Source of the DNA: Arthrobacter sp. SLBN-122
GTDB taxonomy: Bacteria; Actinomycetota; Actinomycetes; Actinomycetales; Micrococcaceae
Reading direction: 5' to 3'
Assembly (NCBI RefSeq): GCF_006715165.1
Contig: NZ_VFMS01000001.1
Span: 1,674,001 to 1,738,000, forward strand
DNA: 64,000 nt
Shown piece after piece: positions 44,641 to 52,728 of the stretch. A model generated the notes under the pieces. The model was not told where the DNA came from. It searched no databases and worked only from the letters and a program-made list of their open reading frames with translations. The translations under genes were made by a program, and so were the position numbers. Position 1 is the first letter of the stretch. Every line of letters begins with the position of its first letter.

Positions 44641-45299
44641 GTGCGCCACGCCGGGCCGCCGCACCCGGCGGAGGTGCCGCCGTCGTCATTGCCCTCCTCC
44701 CAATCCTTGTCCTGACCGGCTGCCAGGCCCCCACGCCGGCCCCCGCCGATCCGACTGCCGCCACTTCACCTTCTGCAGGGAGCACCATGAAAACCTCCTC
44801 TTTCTCAACCCTTGACGCCGCCGGCGTGGAAAACATCCGCGCCACCAGGACTGCCCGGCTGGATATGGGCTCGGGGCGCCTGGAGAAGGACGCCGTCCGC
44901 GTCACCAGGGACAGTTTCGGGCCCGAGATCAACACCCGCGACTCGGGCAGGATCAGCCTCAGCATCCTGGCACCCAACGGCGAAATCACCGCCGAAACAG
45001 ACCGGATCCGTTTCAACACCACTGACACCCGCACGGACTTCAGCGAGGTCACCTACTTCCTCACGGCCAGCTCCGCGGAGGAGTACTTTGAGCTGATCAG
45101 GGACGGCGTCCAGCGGTACGGGATATCAGCGGAATCGGCTGAAGAGTGGATCAGCAGCACACAGGCCGACCCTGCGGCCAGGAGCGATTTCTCCATTACA
45201 CCCGGAACAGACACCGGGCTGACGGTGAACTACGATCTTCGCTACGACGGCAGCAAGGACACGCAGGTGATCATCGTCCACATCCTGCCTGCAGCCTGA
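44637..45299 (+). CDS. Lipoprotein coupled to the WXG100-like protein
   Basis: 220 aa from a GTG overlapping the preceding stop. N-terminal signal with lipobox L-T-G-C (C about residue 29), then a Thr/Pro-rich spacer. The folded part (about residues 55-220) is beta-rich and acidic, with no known motif; it opens F-S-T-L-D-A-A-G-V-E-N-I. A surface lipoprotein tightly coupled to a WXG100-like effector could be an immunity or export partner, but this is inference only. Confidence 0.7.
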   Translation: MSAPRRAAAPGGGAAVVIALLPILVLTGCQAPTPAPADPTAATSPSAGSTMKTSSFSTLDAAGVENIRATRTARLDMGSGRLEKDAVRVTRDSFGPEINTRDSGRISLSILAPNGEITAETDRIRFNTTDTRTDFSEVTYFLTASSAEEYFELIRDGVQRYGISAESAEEWISSTQADPAARSDFSITPGTDTGLTVNYDLRYDGSKDTQVIIVHILPAA

Positions 45300-45316
45300 C
45301 CGGCCGGATCCGGTTC

Positions 45317-45772
45317 CTAGACCGGCGGGCCCGCGTTGGACTTCAGGTTCTTCATCACCAGGGTGGAGGTCAGCCGTTCCACGCCTGGCAGGGACGTCAG
45401 CTCGGTGTCGTAGAAGCGCTGGTAGGCGGGCAGGTCCTCGGCGATCACCTTCAGCAGGTAGTCCGGTGAACCAAACAGCCGCTGCGCCTCGACGATGTTC
45501 GGGTTGTCCGCCACCCGGTTCTCGAAGATCTCCATGGTGGGCCGGTCCACCTGGCGGAGCGTGACGAACACGATTGCCTCGAACCCCAGGCCCACGGCGG
45601 CCGGGTCGACGTCCGCCTTGTACCCGCGGATCACCCCGGACTGCTCCAGATCGCGCAACCGCCGGTGGCACGGCGCCACCGTCAGGCCCACCTTCGCAGC
45701 GAGCGCGGTGGCAGTCATGCGGCCGTCCTCCTGGAGGTGCCGCAAGATGTTCCTGTCGATGTGGTCAATCAC
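45317..45772 (-). CDS. Lrp/AsnC-family regulator (2)
   Basis: 151 aa. Helix-turn-helix I-D-H-I-D-R-N-I-L-R-H-L with L-A-A-K-V-G-L-T-V-A-P-C-H-R-R-L-R-D-L-E, then the RAM domain with G-S-P-D-Y-L-L-K-V-I-A-E-D. It is divergent from a LysE-type exporter across 107 bp, a common pairing in which the Lrp protein senses the exported amino acid and activates the exporter. Confidence 0.92.
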   Translation of the reverse strand: MIDHIDRNILRHLQEDGRMTATALAAKVGLTVAPCHRRLRDLEQSGVIRGYKADVDPAAVGLGFEAIVFVTLRQVDRPTMEIFENRVADNPNIVEAQRLFGSPDYLLKVIAEDLPAYQRFYDTELTSLPGVERLTSTLVMKNLKSNAGPPV

Positions 45773-45879
45773 GCAATAAACATACAGGTTCTGCCGCGGG
45801 GCGGGCGAAAATCGGACAGCACTTTTGGCTGAATTCTCCCTATGGTTGCTCCTGAGAGTCCGTCGACAGGAGAAACCCC

Positions 45880-46524
45880 ATGAATCCGCAGCTGTTCCTG
45901 GCCTTCCTGGTGGTGGCTGCAGCCCTGGCCTGCACGCCCGGAGTGGACTGGGCCTACACCATCGCGGCGGGCCTGCGGCAGCGCAGTTTCGTCCCGGCCG
46001 TTGCCGGGCTCTGCGGCGGCTATGTCCTGCATACTGTCCTGCTGGTGGCCGGGTTGGCCGCTGTGCTGGCCGGCATGCCCGGCGTCCTGGGCTGGATTAC
46101 CCTGGCCGGTGCGGGTTATCTGCTGTGGCTCGGAGTGGGAACCCTTCGTTCCTGGCGCGGCGCCAGCTTCAGCGTGGACGCAGCCGGCGCCGCCGGAACC
46201 CAGCTGCGCACCTTCCTGCAGGGGATGGGCACCAGCGGGATCAACCCCAAGGGACTGCTCTTCTACGTGGCCCTCATACCGCAGTTCGTCAGTTCCGAGG
46301 CCGCCCTTCCCGTGCCGGTGCAGTCCGGGCTGCTGGGCATGACGTTCGTGGCGCTGGCGGGTCTGGTCTACACGGTGGTGGCCCTGCTCTCGCGCACCCT
46401 GCTGCAGAGCAGGCCTGGCGCCGCGCGGGCAGTAACCCTTGCCAGCGGCATCATCATGGTGGCACTGGGAGCCGTGCTGCTGGGCGAGCAACTGCTGCCG
46501 TTCGCAGCCAGCCACATCCAGTAG
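45880..46524 (+). CDS. LysE-family amino-acid exporter
   Basis: 214 aa, about six helices. It opens L-A-F-L-V-V-A-A-A-L-A-C-T-P-G-V-D, with the family T-P-G, and has G-x-x-x-L-G-W-I-T-L-A-G-A-G-Y-L-L-W-L-G and G-I-N-P-K-G-L-L-F-Y. AGGAG is 8 bases upstream. Probably exports an amino acid or threonine/homoserine-type compound under control of the divergent Lrp regulator. Confidence 0.9.
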   Translation: MNPQLFLAFLVVAAALACTPGVDWAYTIAAGLRQRSFVPAVAGLCGGYVLHTVLLVAGLAAVLAGMPGVLGWITLAGAGYLLWLGVGTLRSWRGASFSVDAAGAAGTQLRTFLQGMGTSGINPKGLLFYVALIPQFVSSEAALPVPVQSGLLGMTFVALAGLVYTVVALLSRTLLQSRPGAARAVTLASGIIMVALGAVLLGEQLLPFAASHIQ

Positions 46525-46536
46525 CCGGCCGGGCTC

Positions 46537-47514
46537 CTAGTCCCCGCTGAGTTCCTTCCAGTCCTGCTCCCAGATCCGCCGCATTTCTTCGTCCTTGCGA
46601 ATGGGCGCCGGAGCCTCCAGCTCGCGCTGCAGTTCCGGGTCCTCGCGCCGTTTTCCCCAGTCACGGGGGTTCAGGGACCGCCGGCCCGATTCGAGCATGA
46701 GCAACGCCCGGTCCGTCAGGGCGTCGTTGCGGAGCGCAAGGTGTGTCTTGCGGCGGCGCAGGACTTCGGCGATCGCCTGGTGCGCAGCATCGAGGCGGCC
46801 TTCCCTCCGCAGGGCGCGGGTGCGGACCAGCAGCAGGGCGGCTGAGAGGTCGTCCGCGTTCAGCAGCCCCTCCGTCCAGTCGATGACGGTGCGGCTTCGT
46901 CCCAAAGTAAGGGCCAGGGAGCAGCGGGCCAGGGCCATGGGGAGCGACGGCGGCAGCCCGGTCAGCGCGTCGAGCGCGGCTTCGGTGCGGCCGGTCTCGC
47001 GCAGTGAATGGGACAGGGCAAGGAACACGGATTCTTCGCTGAACAGGACCGGGATCTCCACCCGCTCAGCCAGTTCAATCCGGGTGACGATCCCCGTGAG
47101 GTAGGTCGATGAGTAGCGGTTGGCTTCGTCGTCATTCCGGGTGGTGAGCCCGCGTTGCAGGAGCTCGGAAGCACGCAGGTAGCCGCCGTGCTTGTACACC
47201 AGGAGCCCGCCCATGAGGTAGCAGAGGCCGGCCCATCCGGGATAGGCGCGGGCAAGGGTAATCAGGCGCTCCGGTTCGCGGCTGGTGTAGACGGCTTCGT
47301 GGACCACCTTGGCGGGCTTGGGCAGCAGCCGCTTGAGCCGCGGCACCTCGCCGTCGATGGACAGCAGGGCAGCGTTGCGGCCGCCCAGGACACCGGTCAG
47401 CAGGCCACCCACTCCCCCCGCCAGGTCGTGGACCGGGGTGCGCAGCTGTGCCTGCCCGAAAGGGGTGAGGTCGCGGCTGTCCCAGTAGATCGGTGCGGTG
47501 TCCCCGGCGCTCAT
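46537..47514 (-). CDS. Helical-repeat protein of unknown function
   Basis: 325 aa, no signal peptide or TM span. From about residue 95 to 270 it is a string of amphipathic helices with TPR-like spacing (A-L-D-A-L-T-G-L-P; A-L-L-L-V-R-T-R-A-L-R-R-E-G-R-L-D-A-A). The tail is highly charged with a W-E-Q-D-W-K-E-L-S ending. GGAAAG precedes the ATG. I recognise no family. It is convergent with the LysE gene. Confidence 0.65.
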   Translation of the reverse strand: MSAGDTAPIYWDSRDLTPFGQAQLRTPVHDLAGGVGGLLTGVLGGRNAALLSIDGEVPRLKRLLPKPAKVVHEAVYTSREPERLITLARAYPGWAGLCYLMGGLLVYKHGGYLRASELLQRGLTTRNDDEANRYSSTYLTGIVTRIELAERVEIPVLFSEESVFLALSHSLRETGRTEAALDALTGLPPSLPMALARCSLALTLGRSRTVIDWTEGLLNADDLSAALLLVRTRALRREGRLDAAHQAIAEVLRRRKTHLALRNDALTDRALLMLESGRRSLNPRDWGKRREDPELQRELEAPAPIRKDEEMRRIWEQDWKELSGD

Positions 47515-47654
47515 CTTTCCATGCTAACCGGCAAAGGTTCACGGCCCGGCGCGCCCAATCCGGCGGGCAATCTCGCCTGGGCCTTGTCCCCTGCGTCATT
47601 ATCGGGAAAGGTTGTAAGCCCCCTTAGTAATGAGCCCGATGCAAGGAGAATGCC

Positions 47655-47885
47655 ATGCAGATCGACAAGAACCAGATCCTTGAACTCCTCCGGTCGCAGG
47701 GAGACCAGGACAAAGCCTCGCAGGCGGAATCGGAGCTGCCGGACCAGGTGGACACCGAACAGCATGCAGGCCTGCTGTCCAGGCTCGGCATCAACCCGGC
47801 CGAGCTGCTTTCCAGGCTTCCCGGTGGGCTGGGAGACAAGCTTCCGGGCGGACTGGGCGACAAGCTCGGCGGTCTGGGGCTATAG
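47655..47885 (+). CDS. Small acidic protein with C-terminal G-L-G-D-K-L repeats
   Basis: 76 aa, ATG with AAGGAG 6 bases upstream. The N-terminal 45 residues are acidic and helical (M-Q-I-D-K-N-Q-I-L-E-L-L-R). The C-terminus repeats L-P-G-G-L-G-D-K then L-P-G-G-L-G-D-K then L-G-G-L-G-L. Good ribosome-binding site and codon use support a real gene. Function unknown. Confidence 0.7.
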   Translation: MQIDKNQILELLRSQGDQDKASQAESELPDQVDTEQHAGLLSRLGINPAELLSRLPGGLGDKLPGGLGDKLGGLGL

Positions 47886-47887
47886 CT

Positions 47888-48391
47888 TCAGCCGTTGGCG
47901 GCGGCGATCCATACGCCGATCACCCAGGTGCTGGCGGCAAGGCAGGCCAGCCCGAATTCTGCCAGCATTCCCAGCCCGGTGGCCTTCAGGGCAGCCCAGC
48001 TGGACCTTGCCGCCGTCGAAAAATTCCGTGTCCGGGTGAACTCGCTGACCAGCAGCCCGGCCGCGAAGCCAACGAAGAGGCCCACCACCGGGATGATGAA
48101 CATCCCGGCCACGCCCGCCACGAGGGCCACCACGATGCTGCGGCTGGGAATGGCGTGCTGCTTGAGCTTCCTGCCCGTGAGGACGGCGCCCGCCGTCATC
48201 CCCGCCGCGACAAAGATCATGGCCACCGCGAACACCACCCACCCCGCCGTCCCGGCACCGCCCCAGATAGCCCACGCCAGAAGGCTTAGGCCGATGAGGA
48301 CGCTGCCGGGCAGGACGGGAATGATGGTGCCGGCCACCCCCACCAGGATTGCCAGGCCGCACAGGATGGTCACTACGGTCTCGGCGCTCAT
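47888..48391 (-). CDS. DUF456-family membrane protein
   Basis: 167 aa from the ATG at 48391; the open frame upstream is a shadow that crosses the terminator. It has about four Gly-rich helices in two similar halves (I-L-V-G-V-A-G-T-I-I-P-V-L-P-G and G-M-F-I-I-P-V-V-G-L-F-V-G), the repeated P-x-x-P/G-L pattern of DUF456. Function unknown in the family. It stands alone, downstream of the malic-enzyme terminator. Confidence 0.82.
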   Translation of the reverse strand: MSAETVVTILCGLAILVGVAGTIIPVLPGSVLIGLSLLAWAIWGGAGTAGWVVFAVAMIFVAAGMTAGAVLTGRKLKQHAIPSRSIVVALVAGVAGMFIIPVVGLFVGFAAGLLVSEFTRTRNFSTAARSSWAALKATGLGMLAEFGLACLAASTWVIGVWIAAANG

Positions 48392-48422
48392 GGACCCCAG
48401 TCTAGGGGCGGCCGTTAATGCC

Positions 48423-48463
48423 CGACGGCGGTGCCTCCTTTGGGAAAGGAGACACCGCCGTCG
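48423..48463 (-). terminator. Hairpin terminator of the malic-enzyme gene
   Basis: CGACGGCGGTGCCTCCTTT pairs with AAAGGAGACACCGCCGTCG around a GGG loop, one mismatch, just downstream of the stop at 48483 on the minus strand. Confidence 0.85.
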
Positions 48464-48482
48464 TGGTTTCTGCCGGAAGGCG

Positions 48483-49682
48483 CTACTCCGCTTCGACTGC
48501 CGCTGCCACGGCGGCGGTGACCGCGGGTGCCACCCGCGGGTCCAGCGGGCTGGGGACGATGTAGTCGGCCGACAGGTCTTCGGCGGCGAGCCCCGCGATG
48601 GCGCGCGCTGCTGCAAGCTTCATGGCGGGCGTGATCCGGCGGGCACCGGCGTCGAGGGCACCGCGGAAGATGCCGGGGAACGCCAGGACGTTGTTGATCT
48701 GGTTGGGGAAGTCGCTGCGGCCGGTGGCCACCACGGCGGCGTACTTGACGGCCACCTCGGGAAGGACTTCGGGGTCCGGGTTGGACAGGGCGAACACGAT
48801 GGCGTCCTGGTTCATCGAGGCCAGGTGTGCCTCGTCCAGCTTGGAGGAGGAGACGCCGATGAAGACGTCGGCGCCGGCCAGCGCCTCAGCGGGTCCGCCG
48901 CTGACGCCACGGGGGTTGCTGCGGCCGGCAATGTCGGCCTTCTTGCTCGCCGGGTCCGCGGCAAGGTCCTTGCGGCTGCTGTTGATGACGCCGCGGGAGT
49001 CGAGCAGGACGACGTCGGTGATTCCGGCTGCGAGCAGGATTTCGGCGACGGCGATCCCCGCCGCACCGGCGCCGGACACCACTACCTTCAGGCCCTCGAG
49101 GCCCCGGCCGGTCACCTTGGCGGCATTGGTCAGCGCGGCAAGGGCCACGACGGCGGTCCCGTGCTGGTCGTCGTGCATCACCGGGCAGTCAAGGGCTTCG
49201 ATCAGCTTTTCCTCAAGCTCAAAGCACCGCGGTGCCGAGATGTCCTCGAGGTTGACGGCGCCGAAGCTGGGGCGCAGGCGGACCAGCGTTTCAACGATTT
49301 CGTCGACGTCCGTGGTGTTGAGGACCAGGGGGATGGAGTCAAGGTCGCCGAAGGTCTTGAAGAGGGCGGACTTGCCTTCCATCACGGGAAGCGAGGCGCT
49401 GGCCCCGATGTTGCCCAGGCCCAGGACGGCAGTGCCGTCGCTGACCACCACTACCAGGCGTTCGGCCCAGGTCAGGGTGCGGGCCAGTTCAGGCTTCGCA
49501 TGGATGGCCCGGCTGACCTCGGCCACTCCGGGGGTGTACGCGATGGACAGGTCCCGCTCGTTGGAGAGCGGAACAGTGCTGGTGACGGACAGCTTTCCGC
49601 CCTGGTGGGCACCGAAGATTTCGTCTTCGGTCAGGGCCGTGGCTGCGGAACTGTCGGTGGCTGTGAATGCGTCAATGGACAC
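48483..49682 (-). CDS. Malic enzyme (NAD(P)-dependent, short form)
   Basis: 399 aa from a GTG at 49682 with AGGAGA 8 bases upstream; the frame to 49889 is a shadow extension. Motifs: S-I-A-Y-T-P-G-V-A-E (Tyr/Pro), V-V-V-S-D-G-T-A-V-L-G-L-G-N-I-G, F-E-L-E-E-K, H-D-D-Q-H-G-T-A (metal and catalytic), and the NAD-binding G-A-G-A-A-G-I-A. It oxidatively decarboxylates malate to pyruvate. The C-terminal phosphotransacetylase-like part of MaeB is absent. A DasR-like palindrome lies about 270 bp upstream, linking it to sugar/GlcNAc control. Confidence 0.92.
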   Translation of the reverse strand: MSIDAFTATDSSAATALTEDEIFGAHQGGKLSVTSTVPLSNERDLSIAYTPGVAEVSRAIHAKPELARTLTWAERLVVVVSDGTAVLGLGNIGASASLPVMEGKSALFKTFGDLDSIPLVLNTTDVDEIVETLVRLRPSFGAVNLEDISAPRCFELEEKLIEALDCPVMHDDQHGTAVVALAALTNAAKVTGRGLEGLKVVVSGAGAAGIAVAEILLAAGITDVVLLDSRGVINSSRKDLAADPASKKADIAGRSNPRGVSGGPAEALAGADVFIGVSSSKLDEAHLASMNQDAIVFALSNPDPEVLPEVAVKYAAVVATGRSDFPNQINNVLAFPGIFRGALDAGARRITPAMKLAAARAIAGLAAEDLSADYIVPSPLDPRVAPAVTAAVAAAVEAE

Positions 49683-49949
49683 GTCGTTGTCTCCTGGTGC
49701 TCGCCGTGGGCGCACGGCACATGGGGCTGGAACCCGGCCGGGCCCAAGCGGGAAAGTAGTGCGGCAACCCAGGGGTGGCGGGTCTGAGGGAACGCCGGGG
49801 ATGTTTCCGCCCTGCCGCTCCGGTGCCCCCATGGTAGGCAGCCCGGGAGGGCCGCTTTCGCCCTCCTTGACAAGAGTCAGCCGGGACAAAACGTTTAACC
49901 AGCCCTTTTAGTGGTCTACATCACGGCATTATGGCGTATTTAATACCTT

Positions 49950-49965
49950 TTTGGTCTAGACCAGT
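49950..49965. promoter_or_regulatory. DasR/NagR-like (dre-type) operator
   Basis: TTTGGTCTAGACCAGT matches the DasR consensus ACTGGTCTAGACCAGT at 14 of 16 positions and contains the perfect palindrome TGGTCTAGACCA. A related half-site AGTGGTCTACATCAC lies about 40 bp closer to the malic-enzyme gene (around 49911). The 282-bp gap 49683-49964 holds these and nothing else I can support. Confidence 0.7.
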
Positions 49966-50579
49966 TACGCAGACTTGGCCACTGTGAAGCACGCTTCTGC
50001 CGCCGTCGACAGCCTTCCGCACGCCTTTTTCAGGTCCTCCTCGGCTTCGAAGAGGGACAACCGCCGGTTGCGCACGGACTGGACCAGACCAGTGACCGTC
50101 AGGAGGAGGACCCTCGCCCCCACGGCGTCACCGCAGGCAGCGGCGACGAGCTTTTCACTGAGCGCATCAATCTCACGAAGGAGTTCCGTGGTGTCCTTTT
50201 CCGGGTGGTACACGCCCCTGCTGAGGCATTGCTCCACAGCGGGTTGCATGACGCGCATGTGGAAGATCTCCATCAGCAGCCCGGACAGTGCGCGGCCGCG
50301 GAAGCGTGGGGACGAGCCCCTGGTCCCGGCCTGCAGCTCGTCCAGCTGCTGCCGATACAGTGCCAGCATCAGGTGTGTGGGGGACGGAAAGTAGCGGTAG
50401 AGGGTGCCCAGCGGGACGTCTGCTTTTTCTGCCACCTGGGAGAGTTCCACGGCATCAAGCCCCGTACGGGCGAACCCGGCGGCGGTGTCCAGGATCCGGG
50501 TGTAGCGGAGGCGCTGGCGTGGAGCGGAAGGCCGGGCGGCCATGGGCGGATGGTCTGAAAAAGTCTCGGGCATCAGCAT
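49965..50579 (-). CDS. TetR-family regulator
   Basis: 204 aa from the ATG at 50579 (202 aa if the ATG at 50573 is used). The helix-turn-helix reads R-Y-T-R-I-L-D-T-A-A and L-S-Q-V-A-E-K-A-D-V-P-L-G-T-L-Y-R-Y-F, the hallmark of TetR. The ligand domain is unassigned. A TATAGT -10 element and a perfect 16-bp palindrome lie just upstream, suggesting autoregulation; the open frame to 50663 would start inside that palindrome, so the shorter start is preferred. Confidence 0.88.
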   Translation of the reverse strand: MLMPETFSDHPPMAARPSAPRQRLRYTRILDTAAGFARTGLDAVELSQVAEKADVPLGTLYRYFPSPTHLMLALYRQQLDELQAGTRGSSPRFRGRALSGLLMEIFHMRVMQPAVEQCLSRGVYHPEKDTTELLREIDALSEKLVAAACGDAVGARVLLLTVTGLVQSVRNRRLSLFEAEEDLKKACGRLSTAAEACFTVAKSA

Positions 50580-50656
50580 TCCGGGGTTGTGTTTTAGAGA
50601 CTGCGGCCAGGAGCGCCCCCACTTCCGTACCGCCCTGCAGCCCTGTTCAACTATAC

Positions 50657-50672
50657 GGCACACCAGTGTGCC
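50657..50672. promoter_or_regulatory. TetR operator GGCACAC-CA-GTGTGCC
   Basis: Perfect palindrome of 7-bp arms lying just upstream of a TATAGT -10 element (revcomp of 50650-50655) of the TetR gene. Position suits repressor autoregulation. Confidence 0.7.
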
Positions 50673-50711
50673 CTAATTAGTCAGCGGCCTTAGTTTTGGG
50701 GCACGGACCGG

Positions 50712-51995
50712 TCAGTCGACGCCCTTGATTTTCACCACGAAAACCGCGCCCAGCAGTCCGACGGCAGCGGCCGTAAGGAACAGCGTCCGGTAGCCGCCGC
50801 CGTAGGTCACTGCCAGCAGCGCCAGGGCCGGAGCAACCACCTGCGGCAGCGAATTGGCCACGTTAATGACGCCCATGTCCTTGCCCCGGCTCGCTGCGAA
50901 CGGCAGGACCTGGGTCAGCAGCGCAAAGTCCACGGCCAGGTAGGCGCCGAACCCGATGCCCAGGACCGCGGCGCCGGCGAGCGCGCCAGGCCAGACCGGG
51001 AAGAACGCCATGATGGCGCCGGCCATGGCTATGGTGGCCGAGGAACCGATGACGAAGGGTTTCCGCCTGGCCATCCGGTCACTCCACGGTCCGGCCAGCA
51101 CCGCAGTGATCATCACCATCACCGCGTAGATACCGGTCAGGACCAGCACCCCCGTGGCGGGATCTTCATGCCCGATGACGTCCCGCAGGAAGAAGAGCAG
51201 GTAGACGATGGTCAGCTGGTTTCCCACGTTGACCAGGAAGCGGGTGAGCCAGGCCCAGGCGAAGTCCGGGTAGCGCCGGGGGCTGATCCAAAAGCCCCGC
51301 AGGAAACGGCCCATCCGGAACCTGCCGGCTTCCTCCGCCGGCAACGCCGGATCATTCCGGTGGAACAGGTACGGCAGCACGGACAGCAGCAGGGCGCCCG
51401 CACACAACCAGTAGCCCACCAGGAAGTTCCCCGACACCACCGCGCCGAAGACAGCCCCCGCAAGGATGCCAAGGGTCTGGCCCATGGCCGCGAGGCCGCC
51501 CACTCCCCCGCGCTGGATGAGGGGCACCCGGTCCGGGACGGCCGCGGTGATGGCTGCATAGGCGGCGTTTGCGCCCAACTGCACCAGGCACCAGAAAAGG
51601 ACCATCAGGGAAACCGCAGCGGAGAAGGACATGGCCAGCAATGCGGCCGTGGCCAGGACTGCCCCGGCCAGCACCCACGGGGAGCGCCTGCCGAACCGGG
51701 AGGTGGTCCGGTCCGAGAGGGCACCGAAGAGCGGGTTGGCCACCAGCGAAACCGCCGCGCCGCAGGCCGTGACCAGCGAGAGGATGGCTTCCTTGGACGG
51801 CGCATCAATACTGATGGCCTGCTGGCCAATGAACACATTGATGGGCCCGAAGAACGCCGCATTGATGCCCACGTTCACCAGCACCAGTCCGGTCACCCAG
51901 CGGGCGGTGACCTTCTGTACCGGCTCCGCGAGCGCCGCCGGGGCTTTCCCTGCCGGTGTGCCGTCCAGCGGCGCAGGCGTGTTGAACGGACTCAT
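50712..51995 (-). CDS. MFS transporter (SLC45/GPH-like)
   Basis: 427 aa, 12 predicted helices. The loop 2-3 motif G-A-L-S-D-R-T-T-S-R-F-G-R-R-S-P is the MFS D-R-x-x-x-R-x-G-R-R signature found in sugar/GPH-like carriers. The second-half motif G-P-W-S-D-R-M-A-R-R-K-P repeats it. Probably a sugar or organic-solute symporter. It lies upstream of the TetR gene on the same strand; the palindrome between them could serve the regulator only. Confidence 0.85.
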   Translation of the reverse strand: MSPFNTPAPLDGTPAGKAPAALAEPVQKVTARWVTGLVLVNVGINAAFFGPINVFIGQQAISIDAPSKEAILSLVTACGAAVSLVANPLFGALSDRTTSRFGRRSPWVLAGAVLATAALLAMSFSAAVSLMVLFWCLVQLGANAAYAAITAAVPDRVPLIQRGGVGGLAAMGQTLGILAGAVFGAVVSGNFLVGYWLCAGALLLSVLPYLFHRNDPALPAEEAGRFRMGRFLRGFWISPRRYPDFAWAWLTRFLVNVGNQLTIVYLLFFLRDVIGHEDPATGVLVLTGIYAVMVMITAVLAGPWSDRMARRKPFVIGSSATIAMAGAIMAFFPVWPGALAGAAVLGIGFGAYLAVDFALLTQVLPFAASRGKDMGVINVANSLPQVVAPALALLAVTYGGGYRTLFLTAAAVGLLGAVFVVKIKGVD

Positions 51996-52136
51996 TGGCT
52001 TGGCTCCCCCTGGTGCGGCCGGCTGACGGTGGAATCAGACTATCGTGGGCGGTACCCTGCCCCGGGCACCCCGGGGCCAGGCCACCCCCGGCATCATGCT
52101 GCCGGGACCATGTAACTGAGAAACAAGGAGAACCAG

Positions 52137-52631
52137 ATGGGCGCATCCACCCCGGCCGAAGGCACAGCGGTTAATACCGCGGACCTCTACGACGAGCGCG
52201 GCGACCAGCTGGCGTCCGTCTCCCTGCAGTTCCTGTCCCTCGGCGGCCGCTCGCACTTCAGCGGTCCGGTCCGGACCATCCGCTGCTTCCAGGACAACGC
52301 CCTGGTGAAGTCCACGCTCAGTTCACCCGGCAACGGGGCGGTACTGGTGGTGGACGGCGGGGGGTCGCTGGGCACGGCCCTGATGGGGGACATGATCGCC
52401 GAAAGCGCCGTGGCGAACGGCTGGGCCGGCGTCGTCATCAACGGCGCCGTCCGCGACCGGCTGGCCATCGCGGACCTGGACCTCGGCGTCAAGGCCCTGG
52501 GCAGCAACCCGAAGAAGAGCCAAAAGGCAGGCGCGGGTGAGGTTGACGTCGATGTGGTGATCGACGGCGTGACTTTCCGTCCAGGCGCCACCGTCTGGTG
52601 CGACCCTGACGGCATCCTCGTGGAGCCGTAG
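52137..52631 (+). CDS. rraA: RraA-like protein / HMG aldolase-type
   Basis: 164 aa, AAGGAG upstream. It opens N-T-A-D-L-Y-D-E and has V-D-G-G-G-S-L-G-T-A-L-M-G-D and G-A-V-R-D, where the Arg-Asp pair binds metal and substrate in RraA-family aldolases. Family members either inhibit RNase E (RraA) or act as 4-hydroxy-4-methyl-2-oxoglutarate/oxaloacetate lyases. Actinobacteria have diverged RNase E/G, so either role is possible. Confidence 0.88.
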   Translation: MGASTPAEGTAVNTADLYDERGDQLASVSLQFLSLGGRSHFSGPVRTIRCFQDNALVKSTLSSPGNGAVLVVDGGGSLGTALMGDMIAESAVANGWAGVVINGAVRDRLAIADLDLGVKALGSNPKKSQKAGAGEVDVDVVIDGVTFRPGATVWCDPDGILVEP

Positions 52632-52667
52632 CAGGAAAACCGGCAGGGCGGGGAATAGAAACAACGA

Positions 52668-52680
52668 GTAAGATAGTTAC
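52668..52680 (+). promoter_or_regulatory. Palindrome GTAA-GATAG-TTAC over a putative -10
   Basis: GTAAGATAGTTAC lies 49 bp upstream of the DHA2 exporter ATG; TAAGAT (52669-52674) inside it could be the -10 element, so a bound repressor would block initiation. Confidence 0.4.
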
Positions 52681-52728
52681 TGAAAGCAACCATGGCTGCT
52701 TATATCCTTCCTTTTCCTTGGAGCACCC

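Noticed and set aside
50079..50095. A second GACCAGACCAG element resembling a DasR half-site
   Set aside because: It is inside the TetR coding sequence and is not palindromic.
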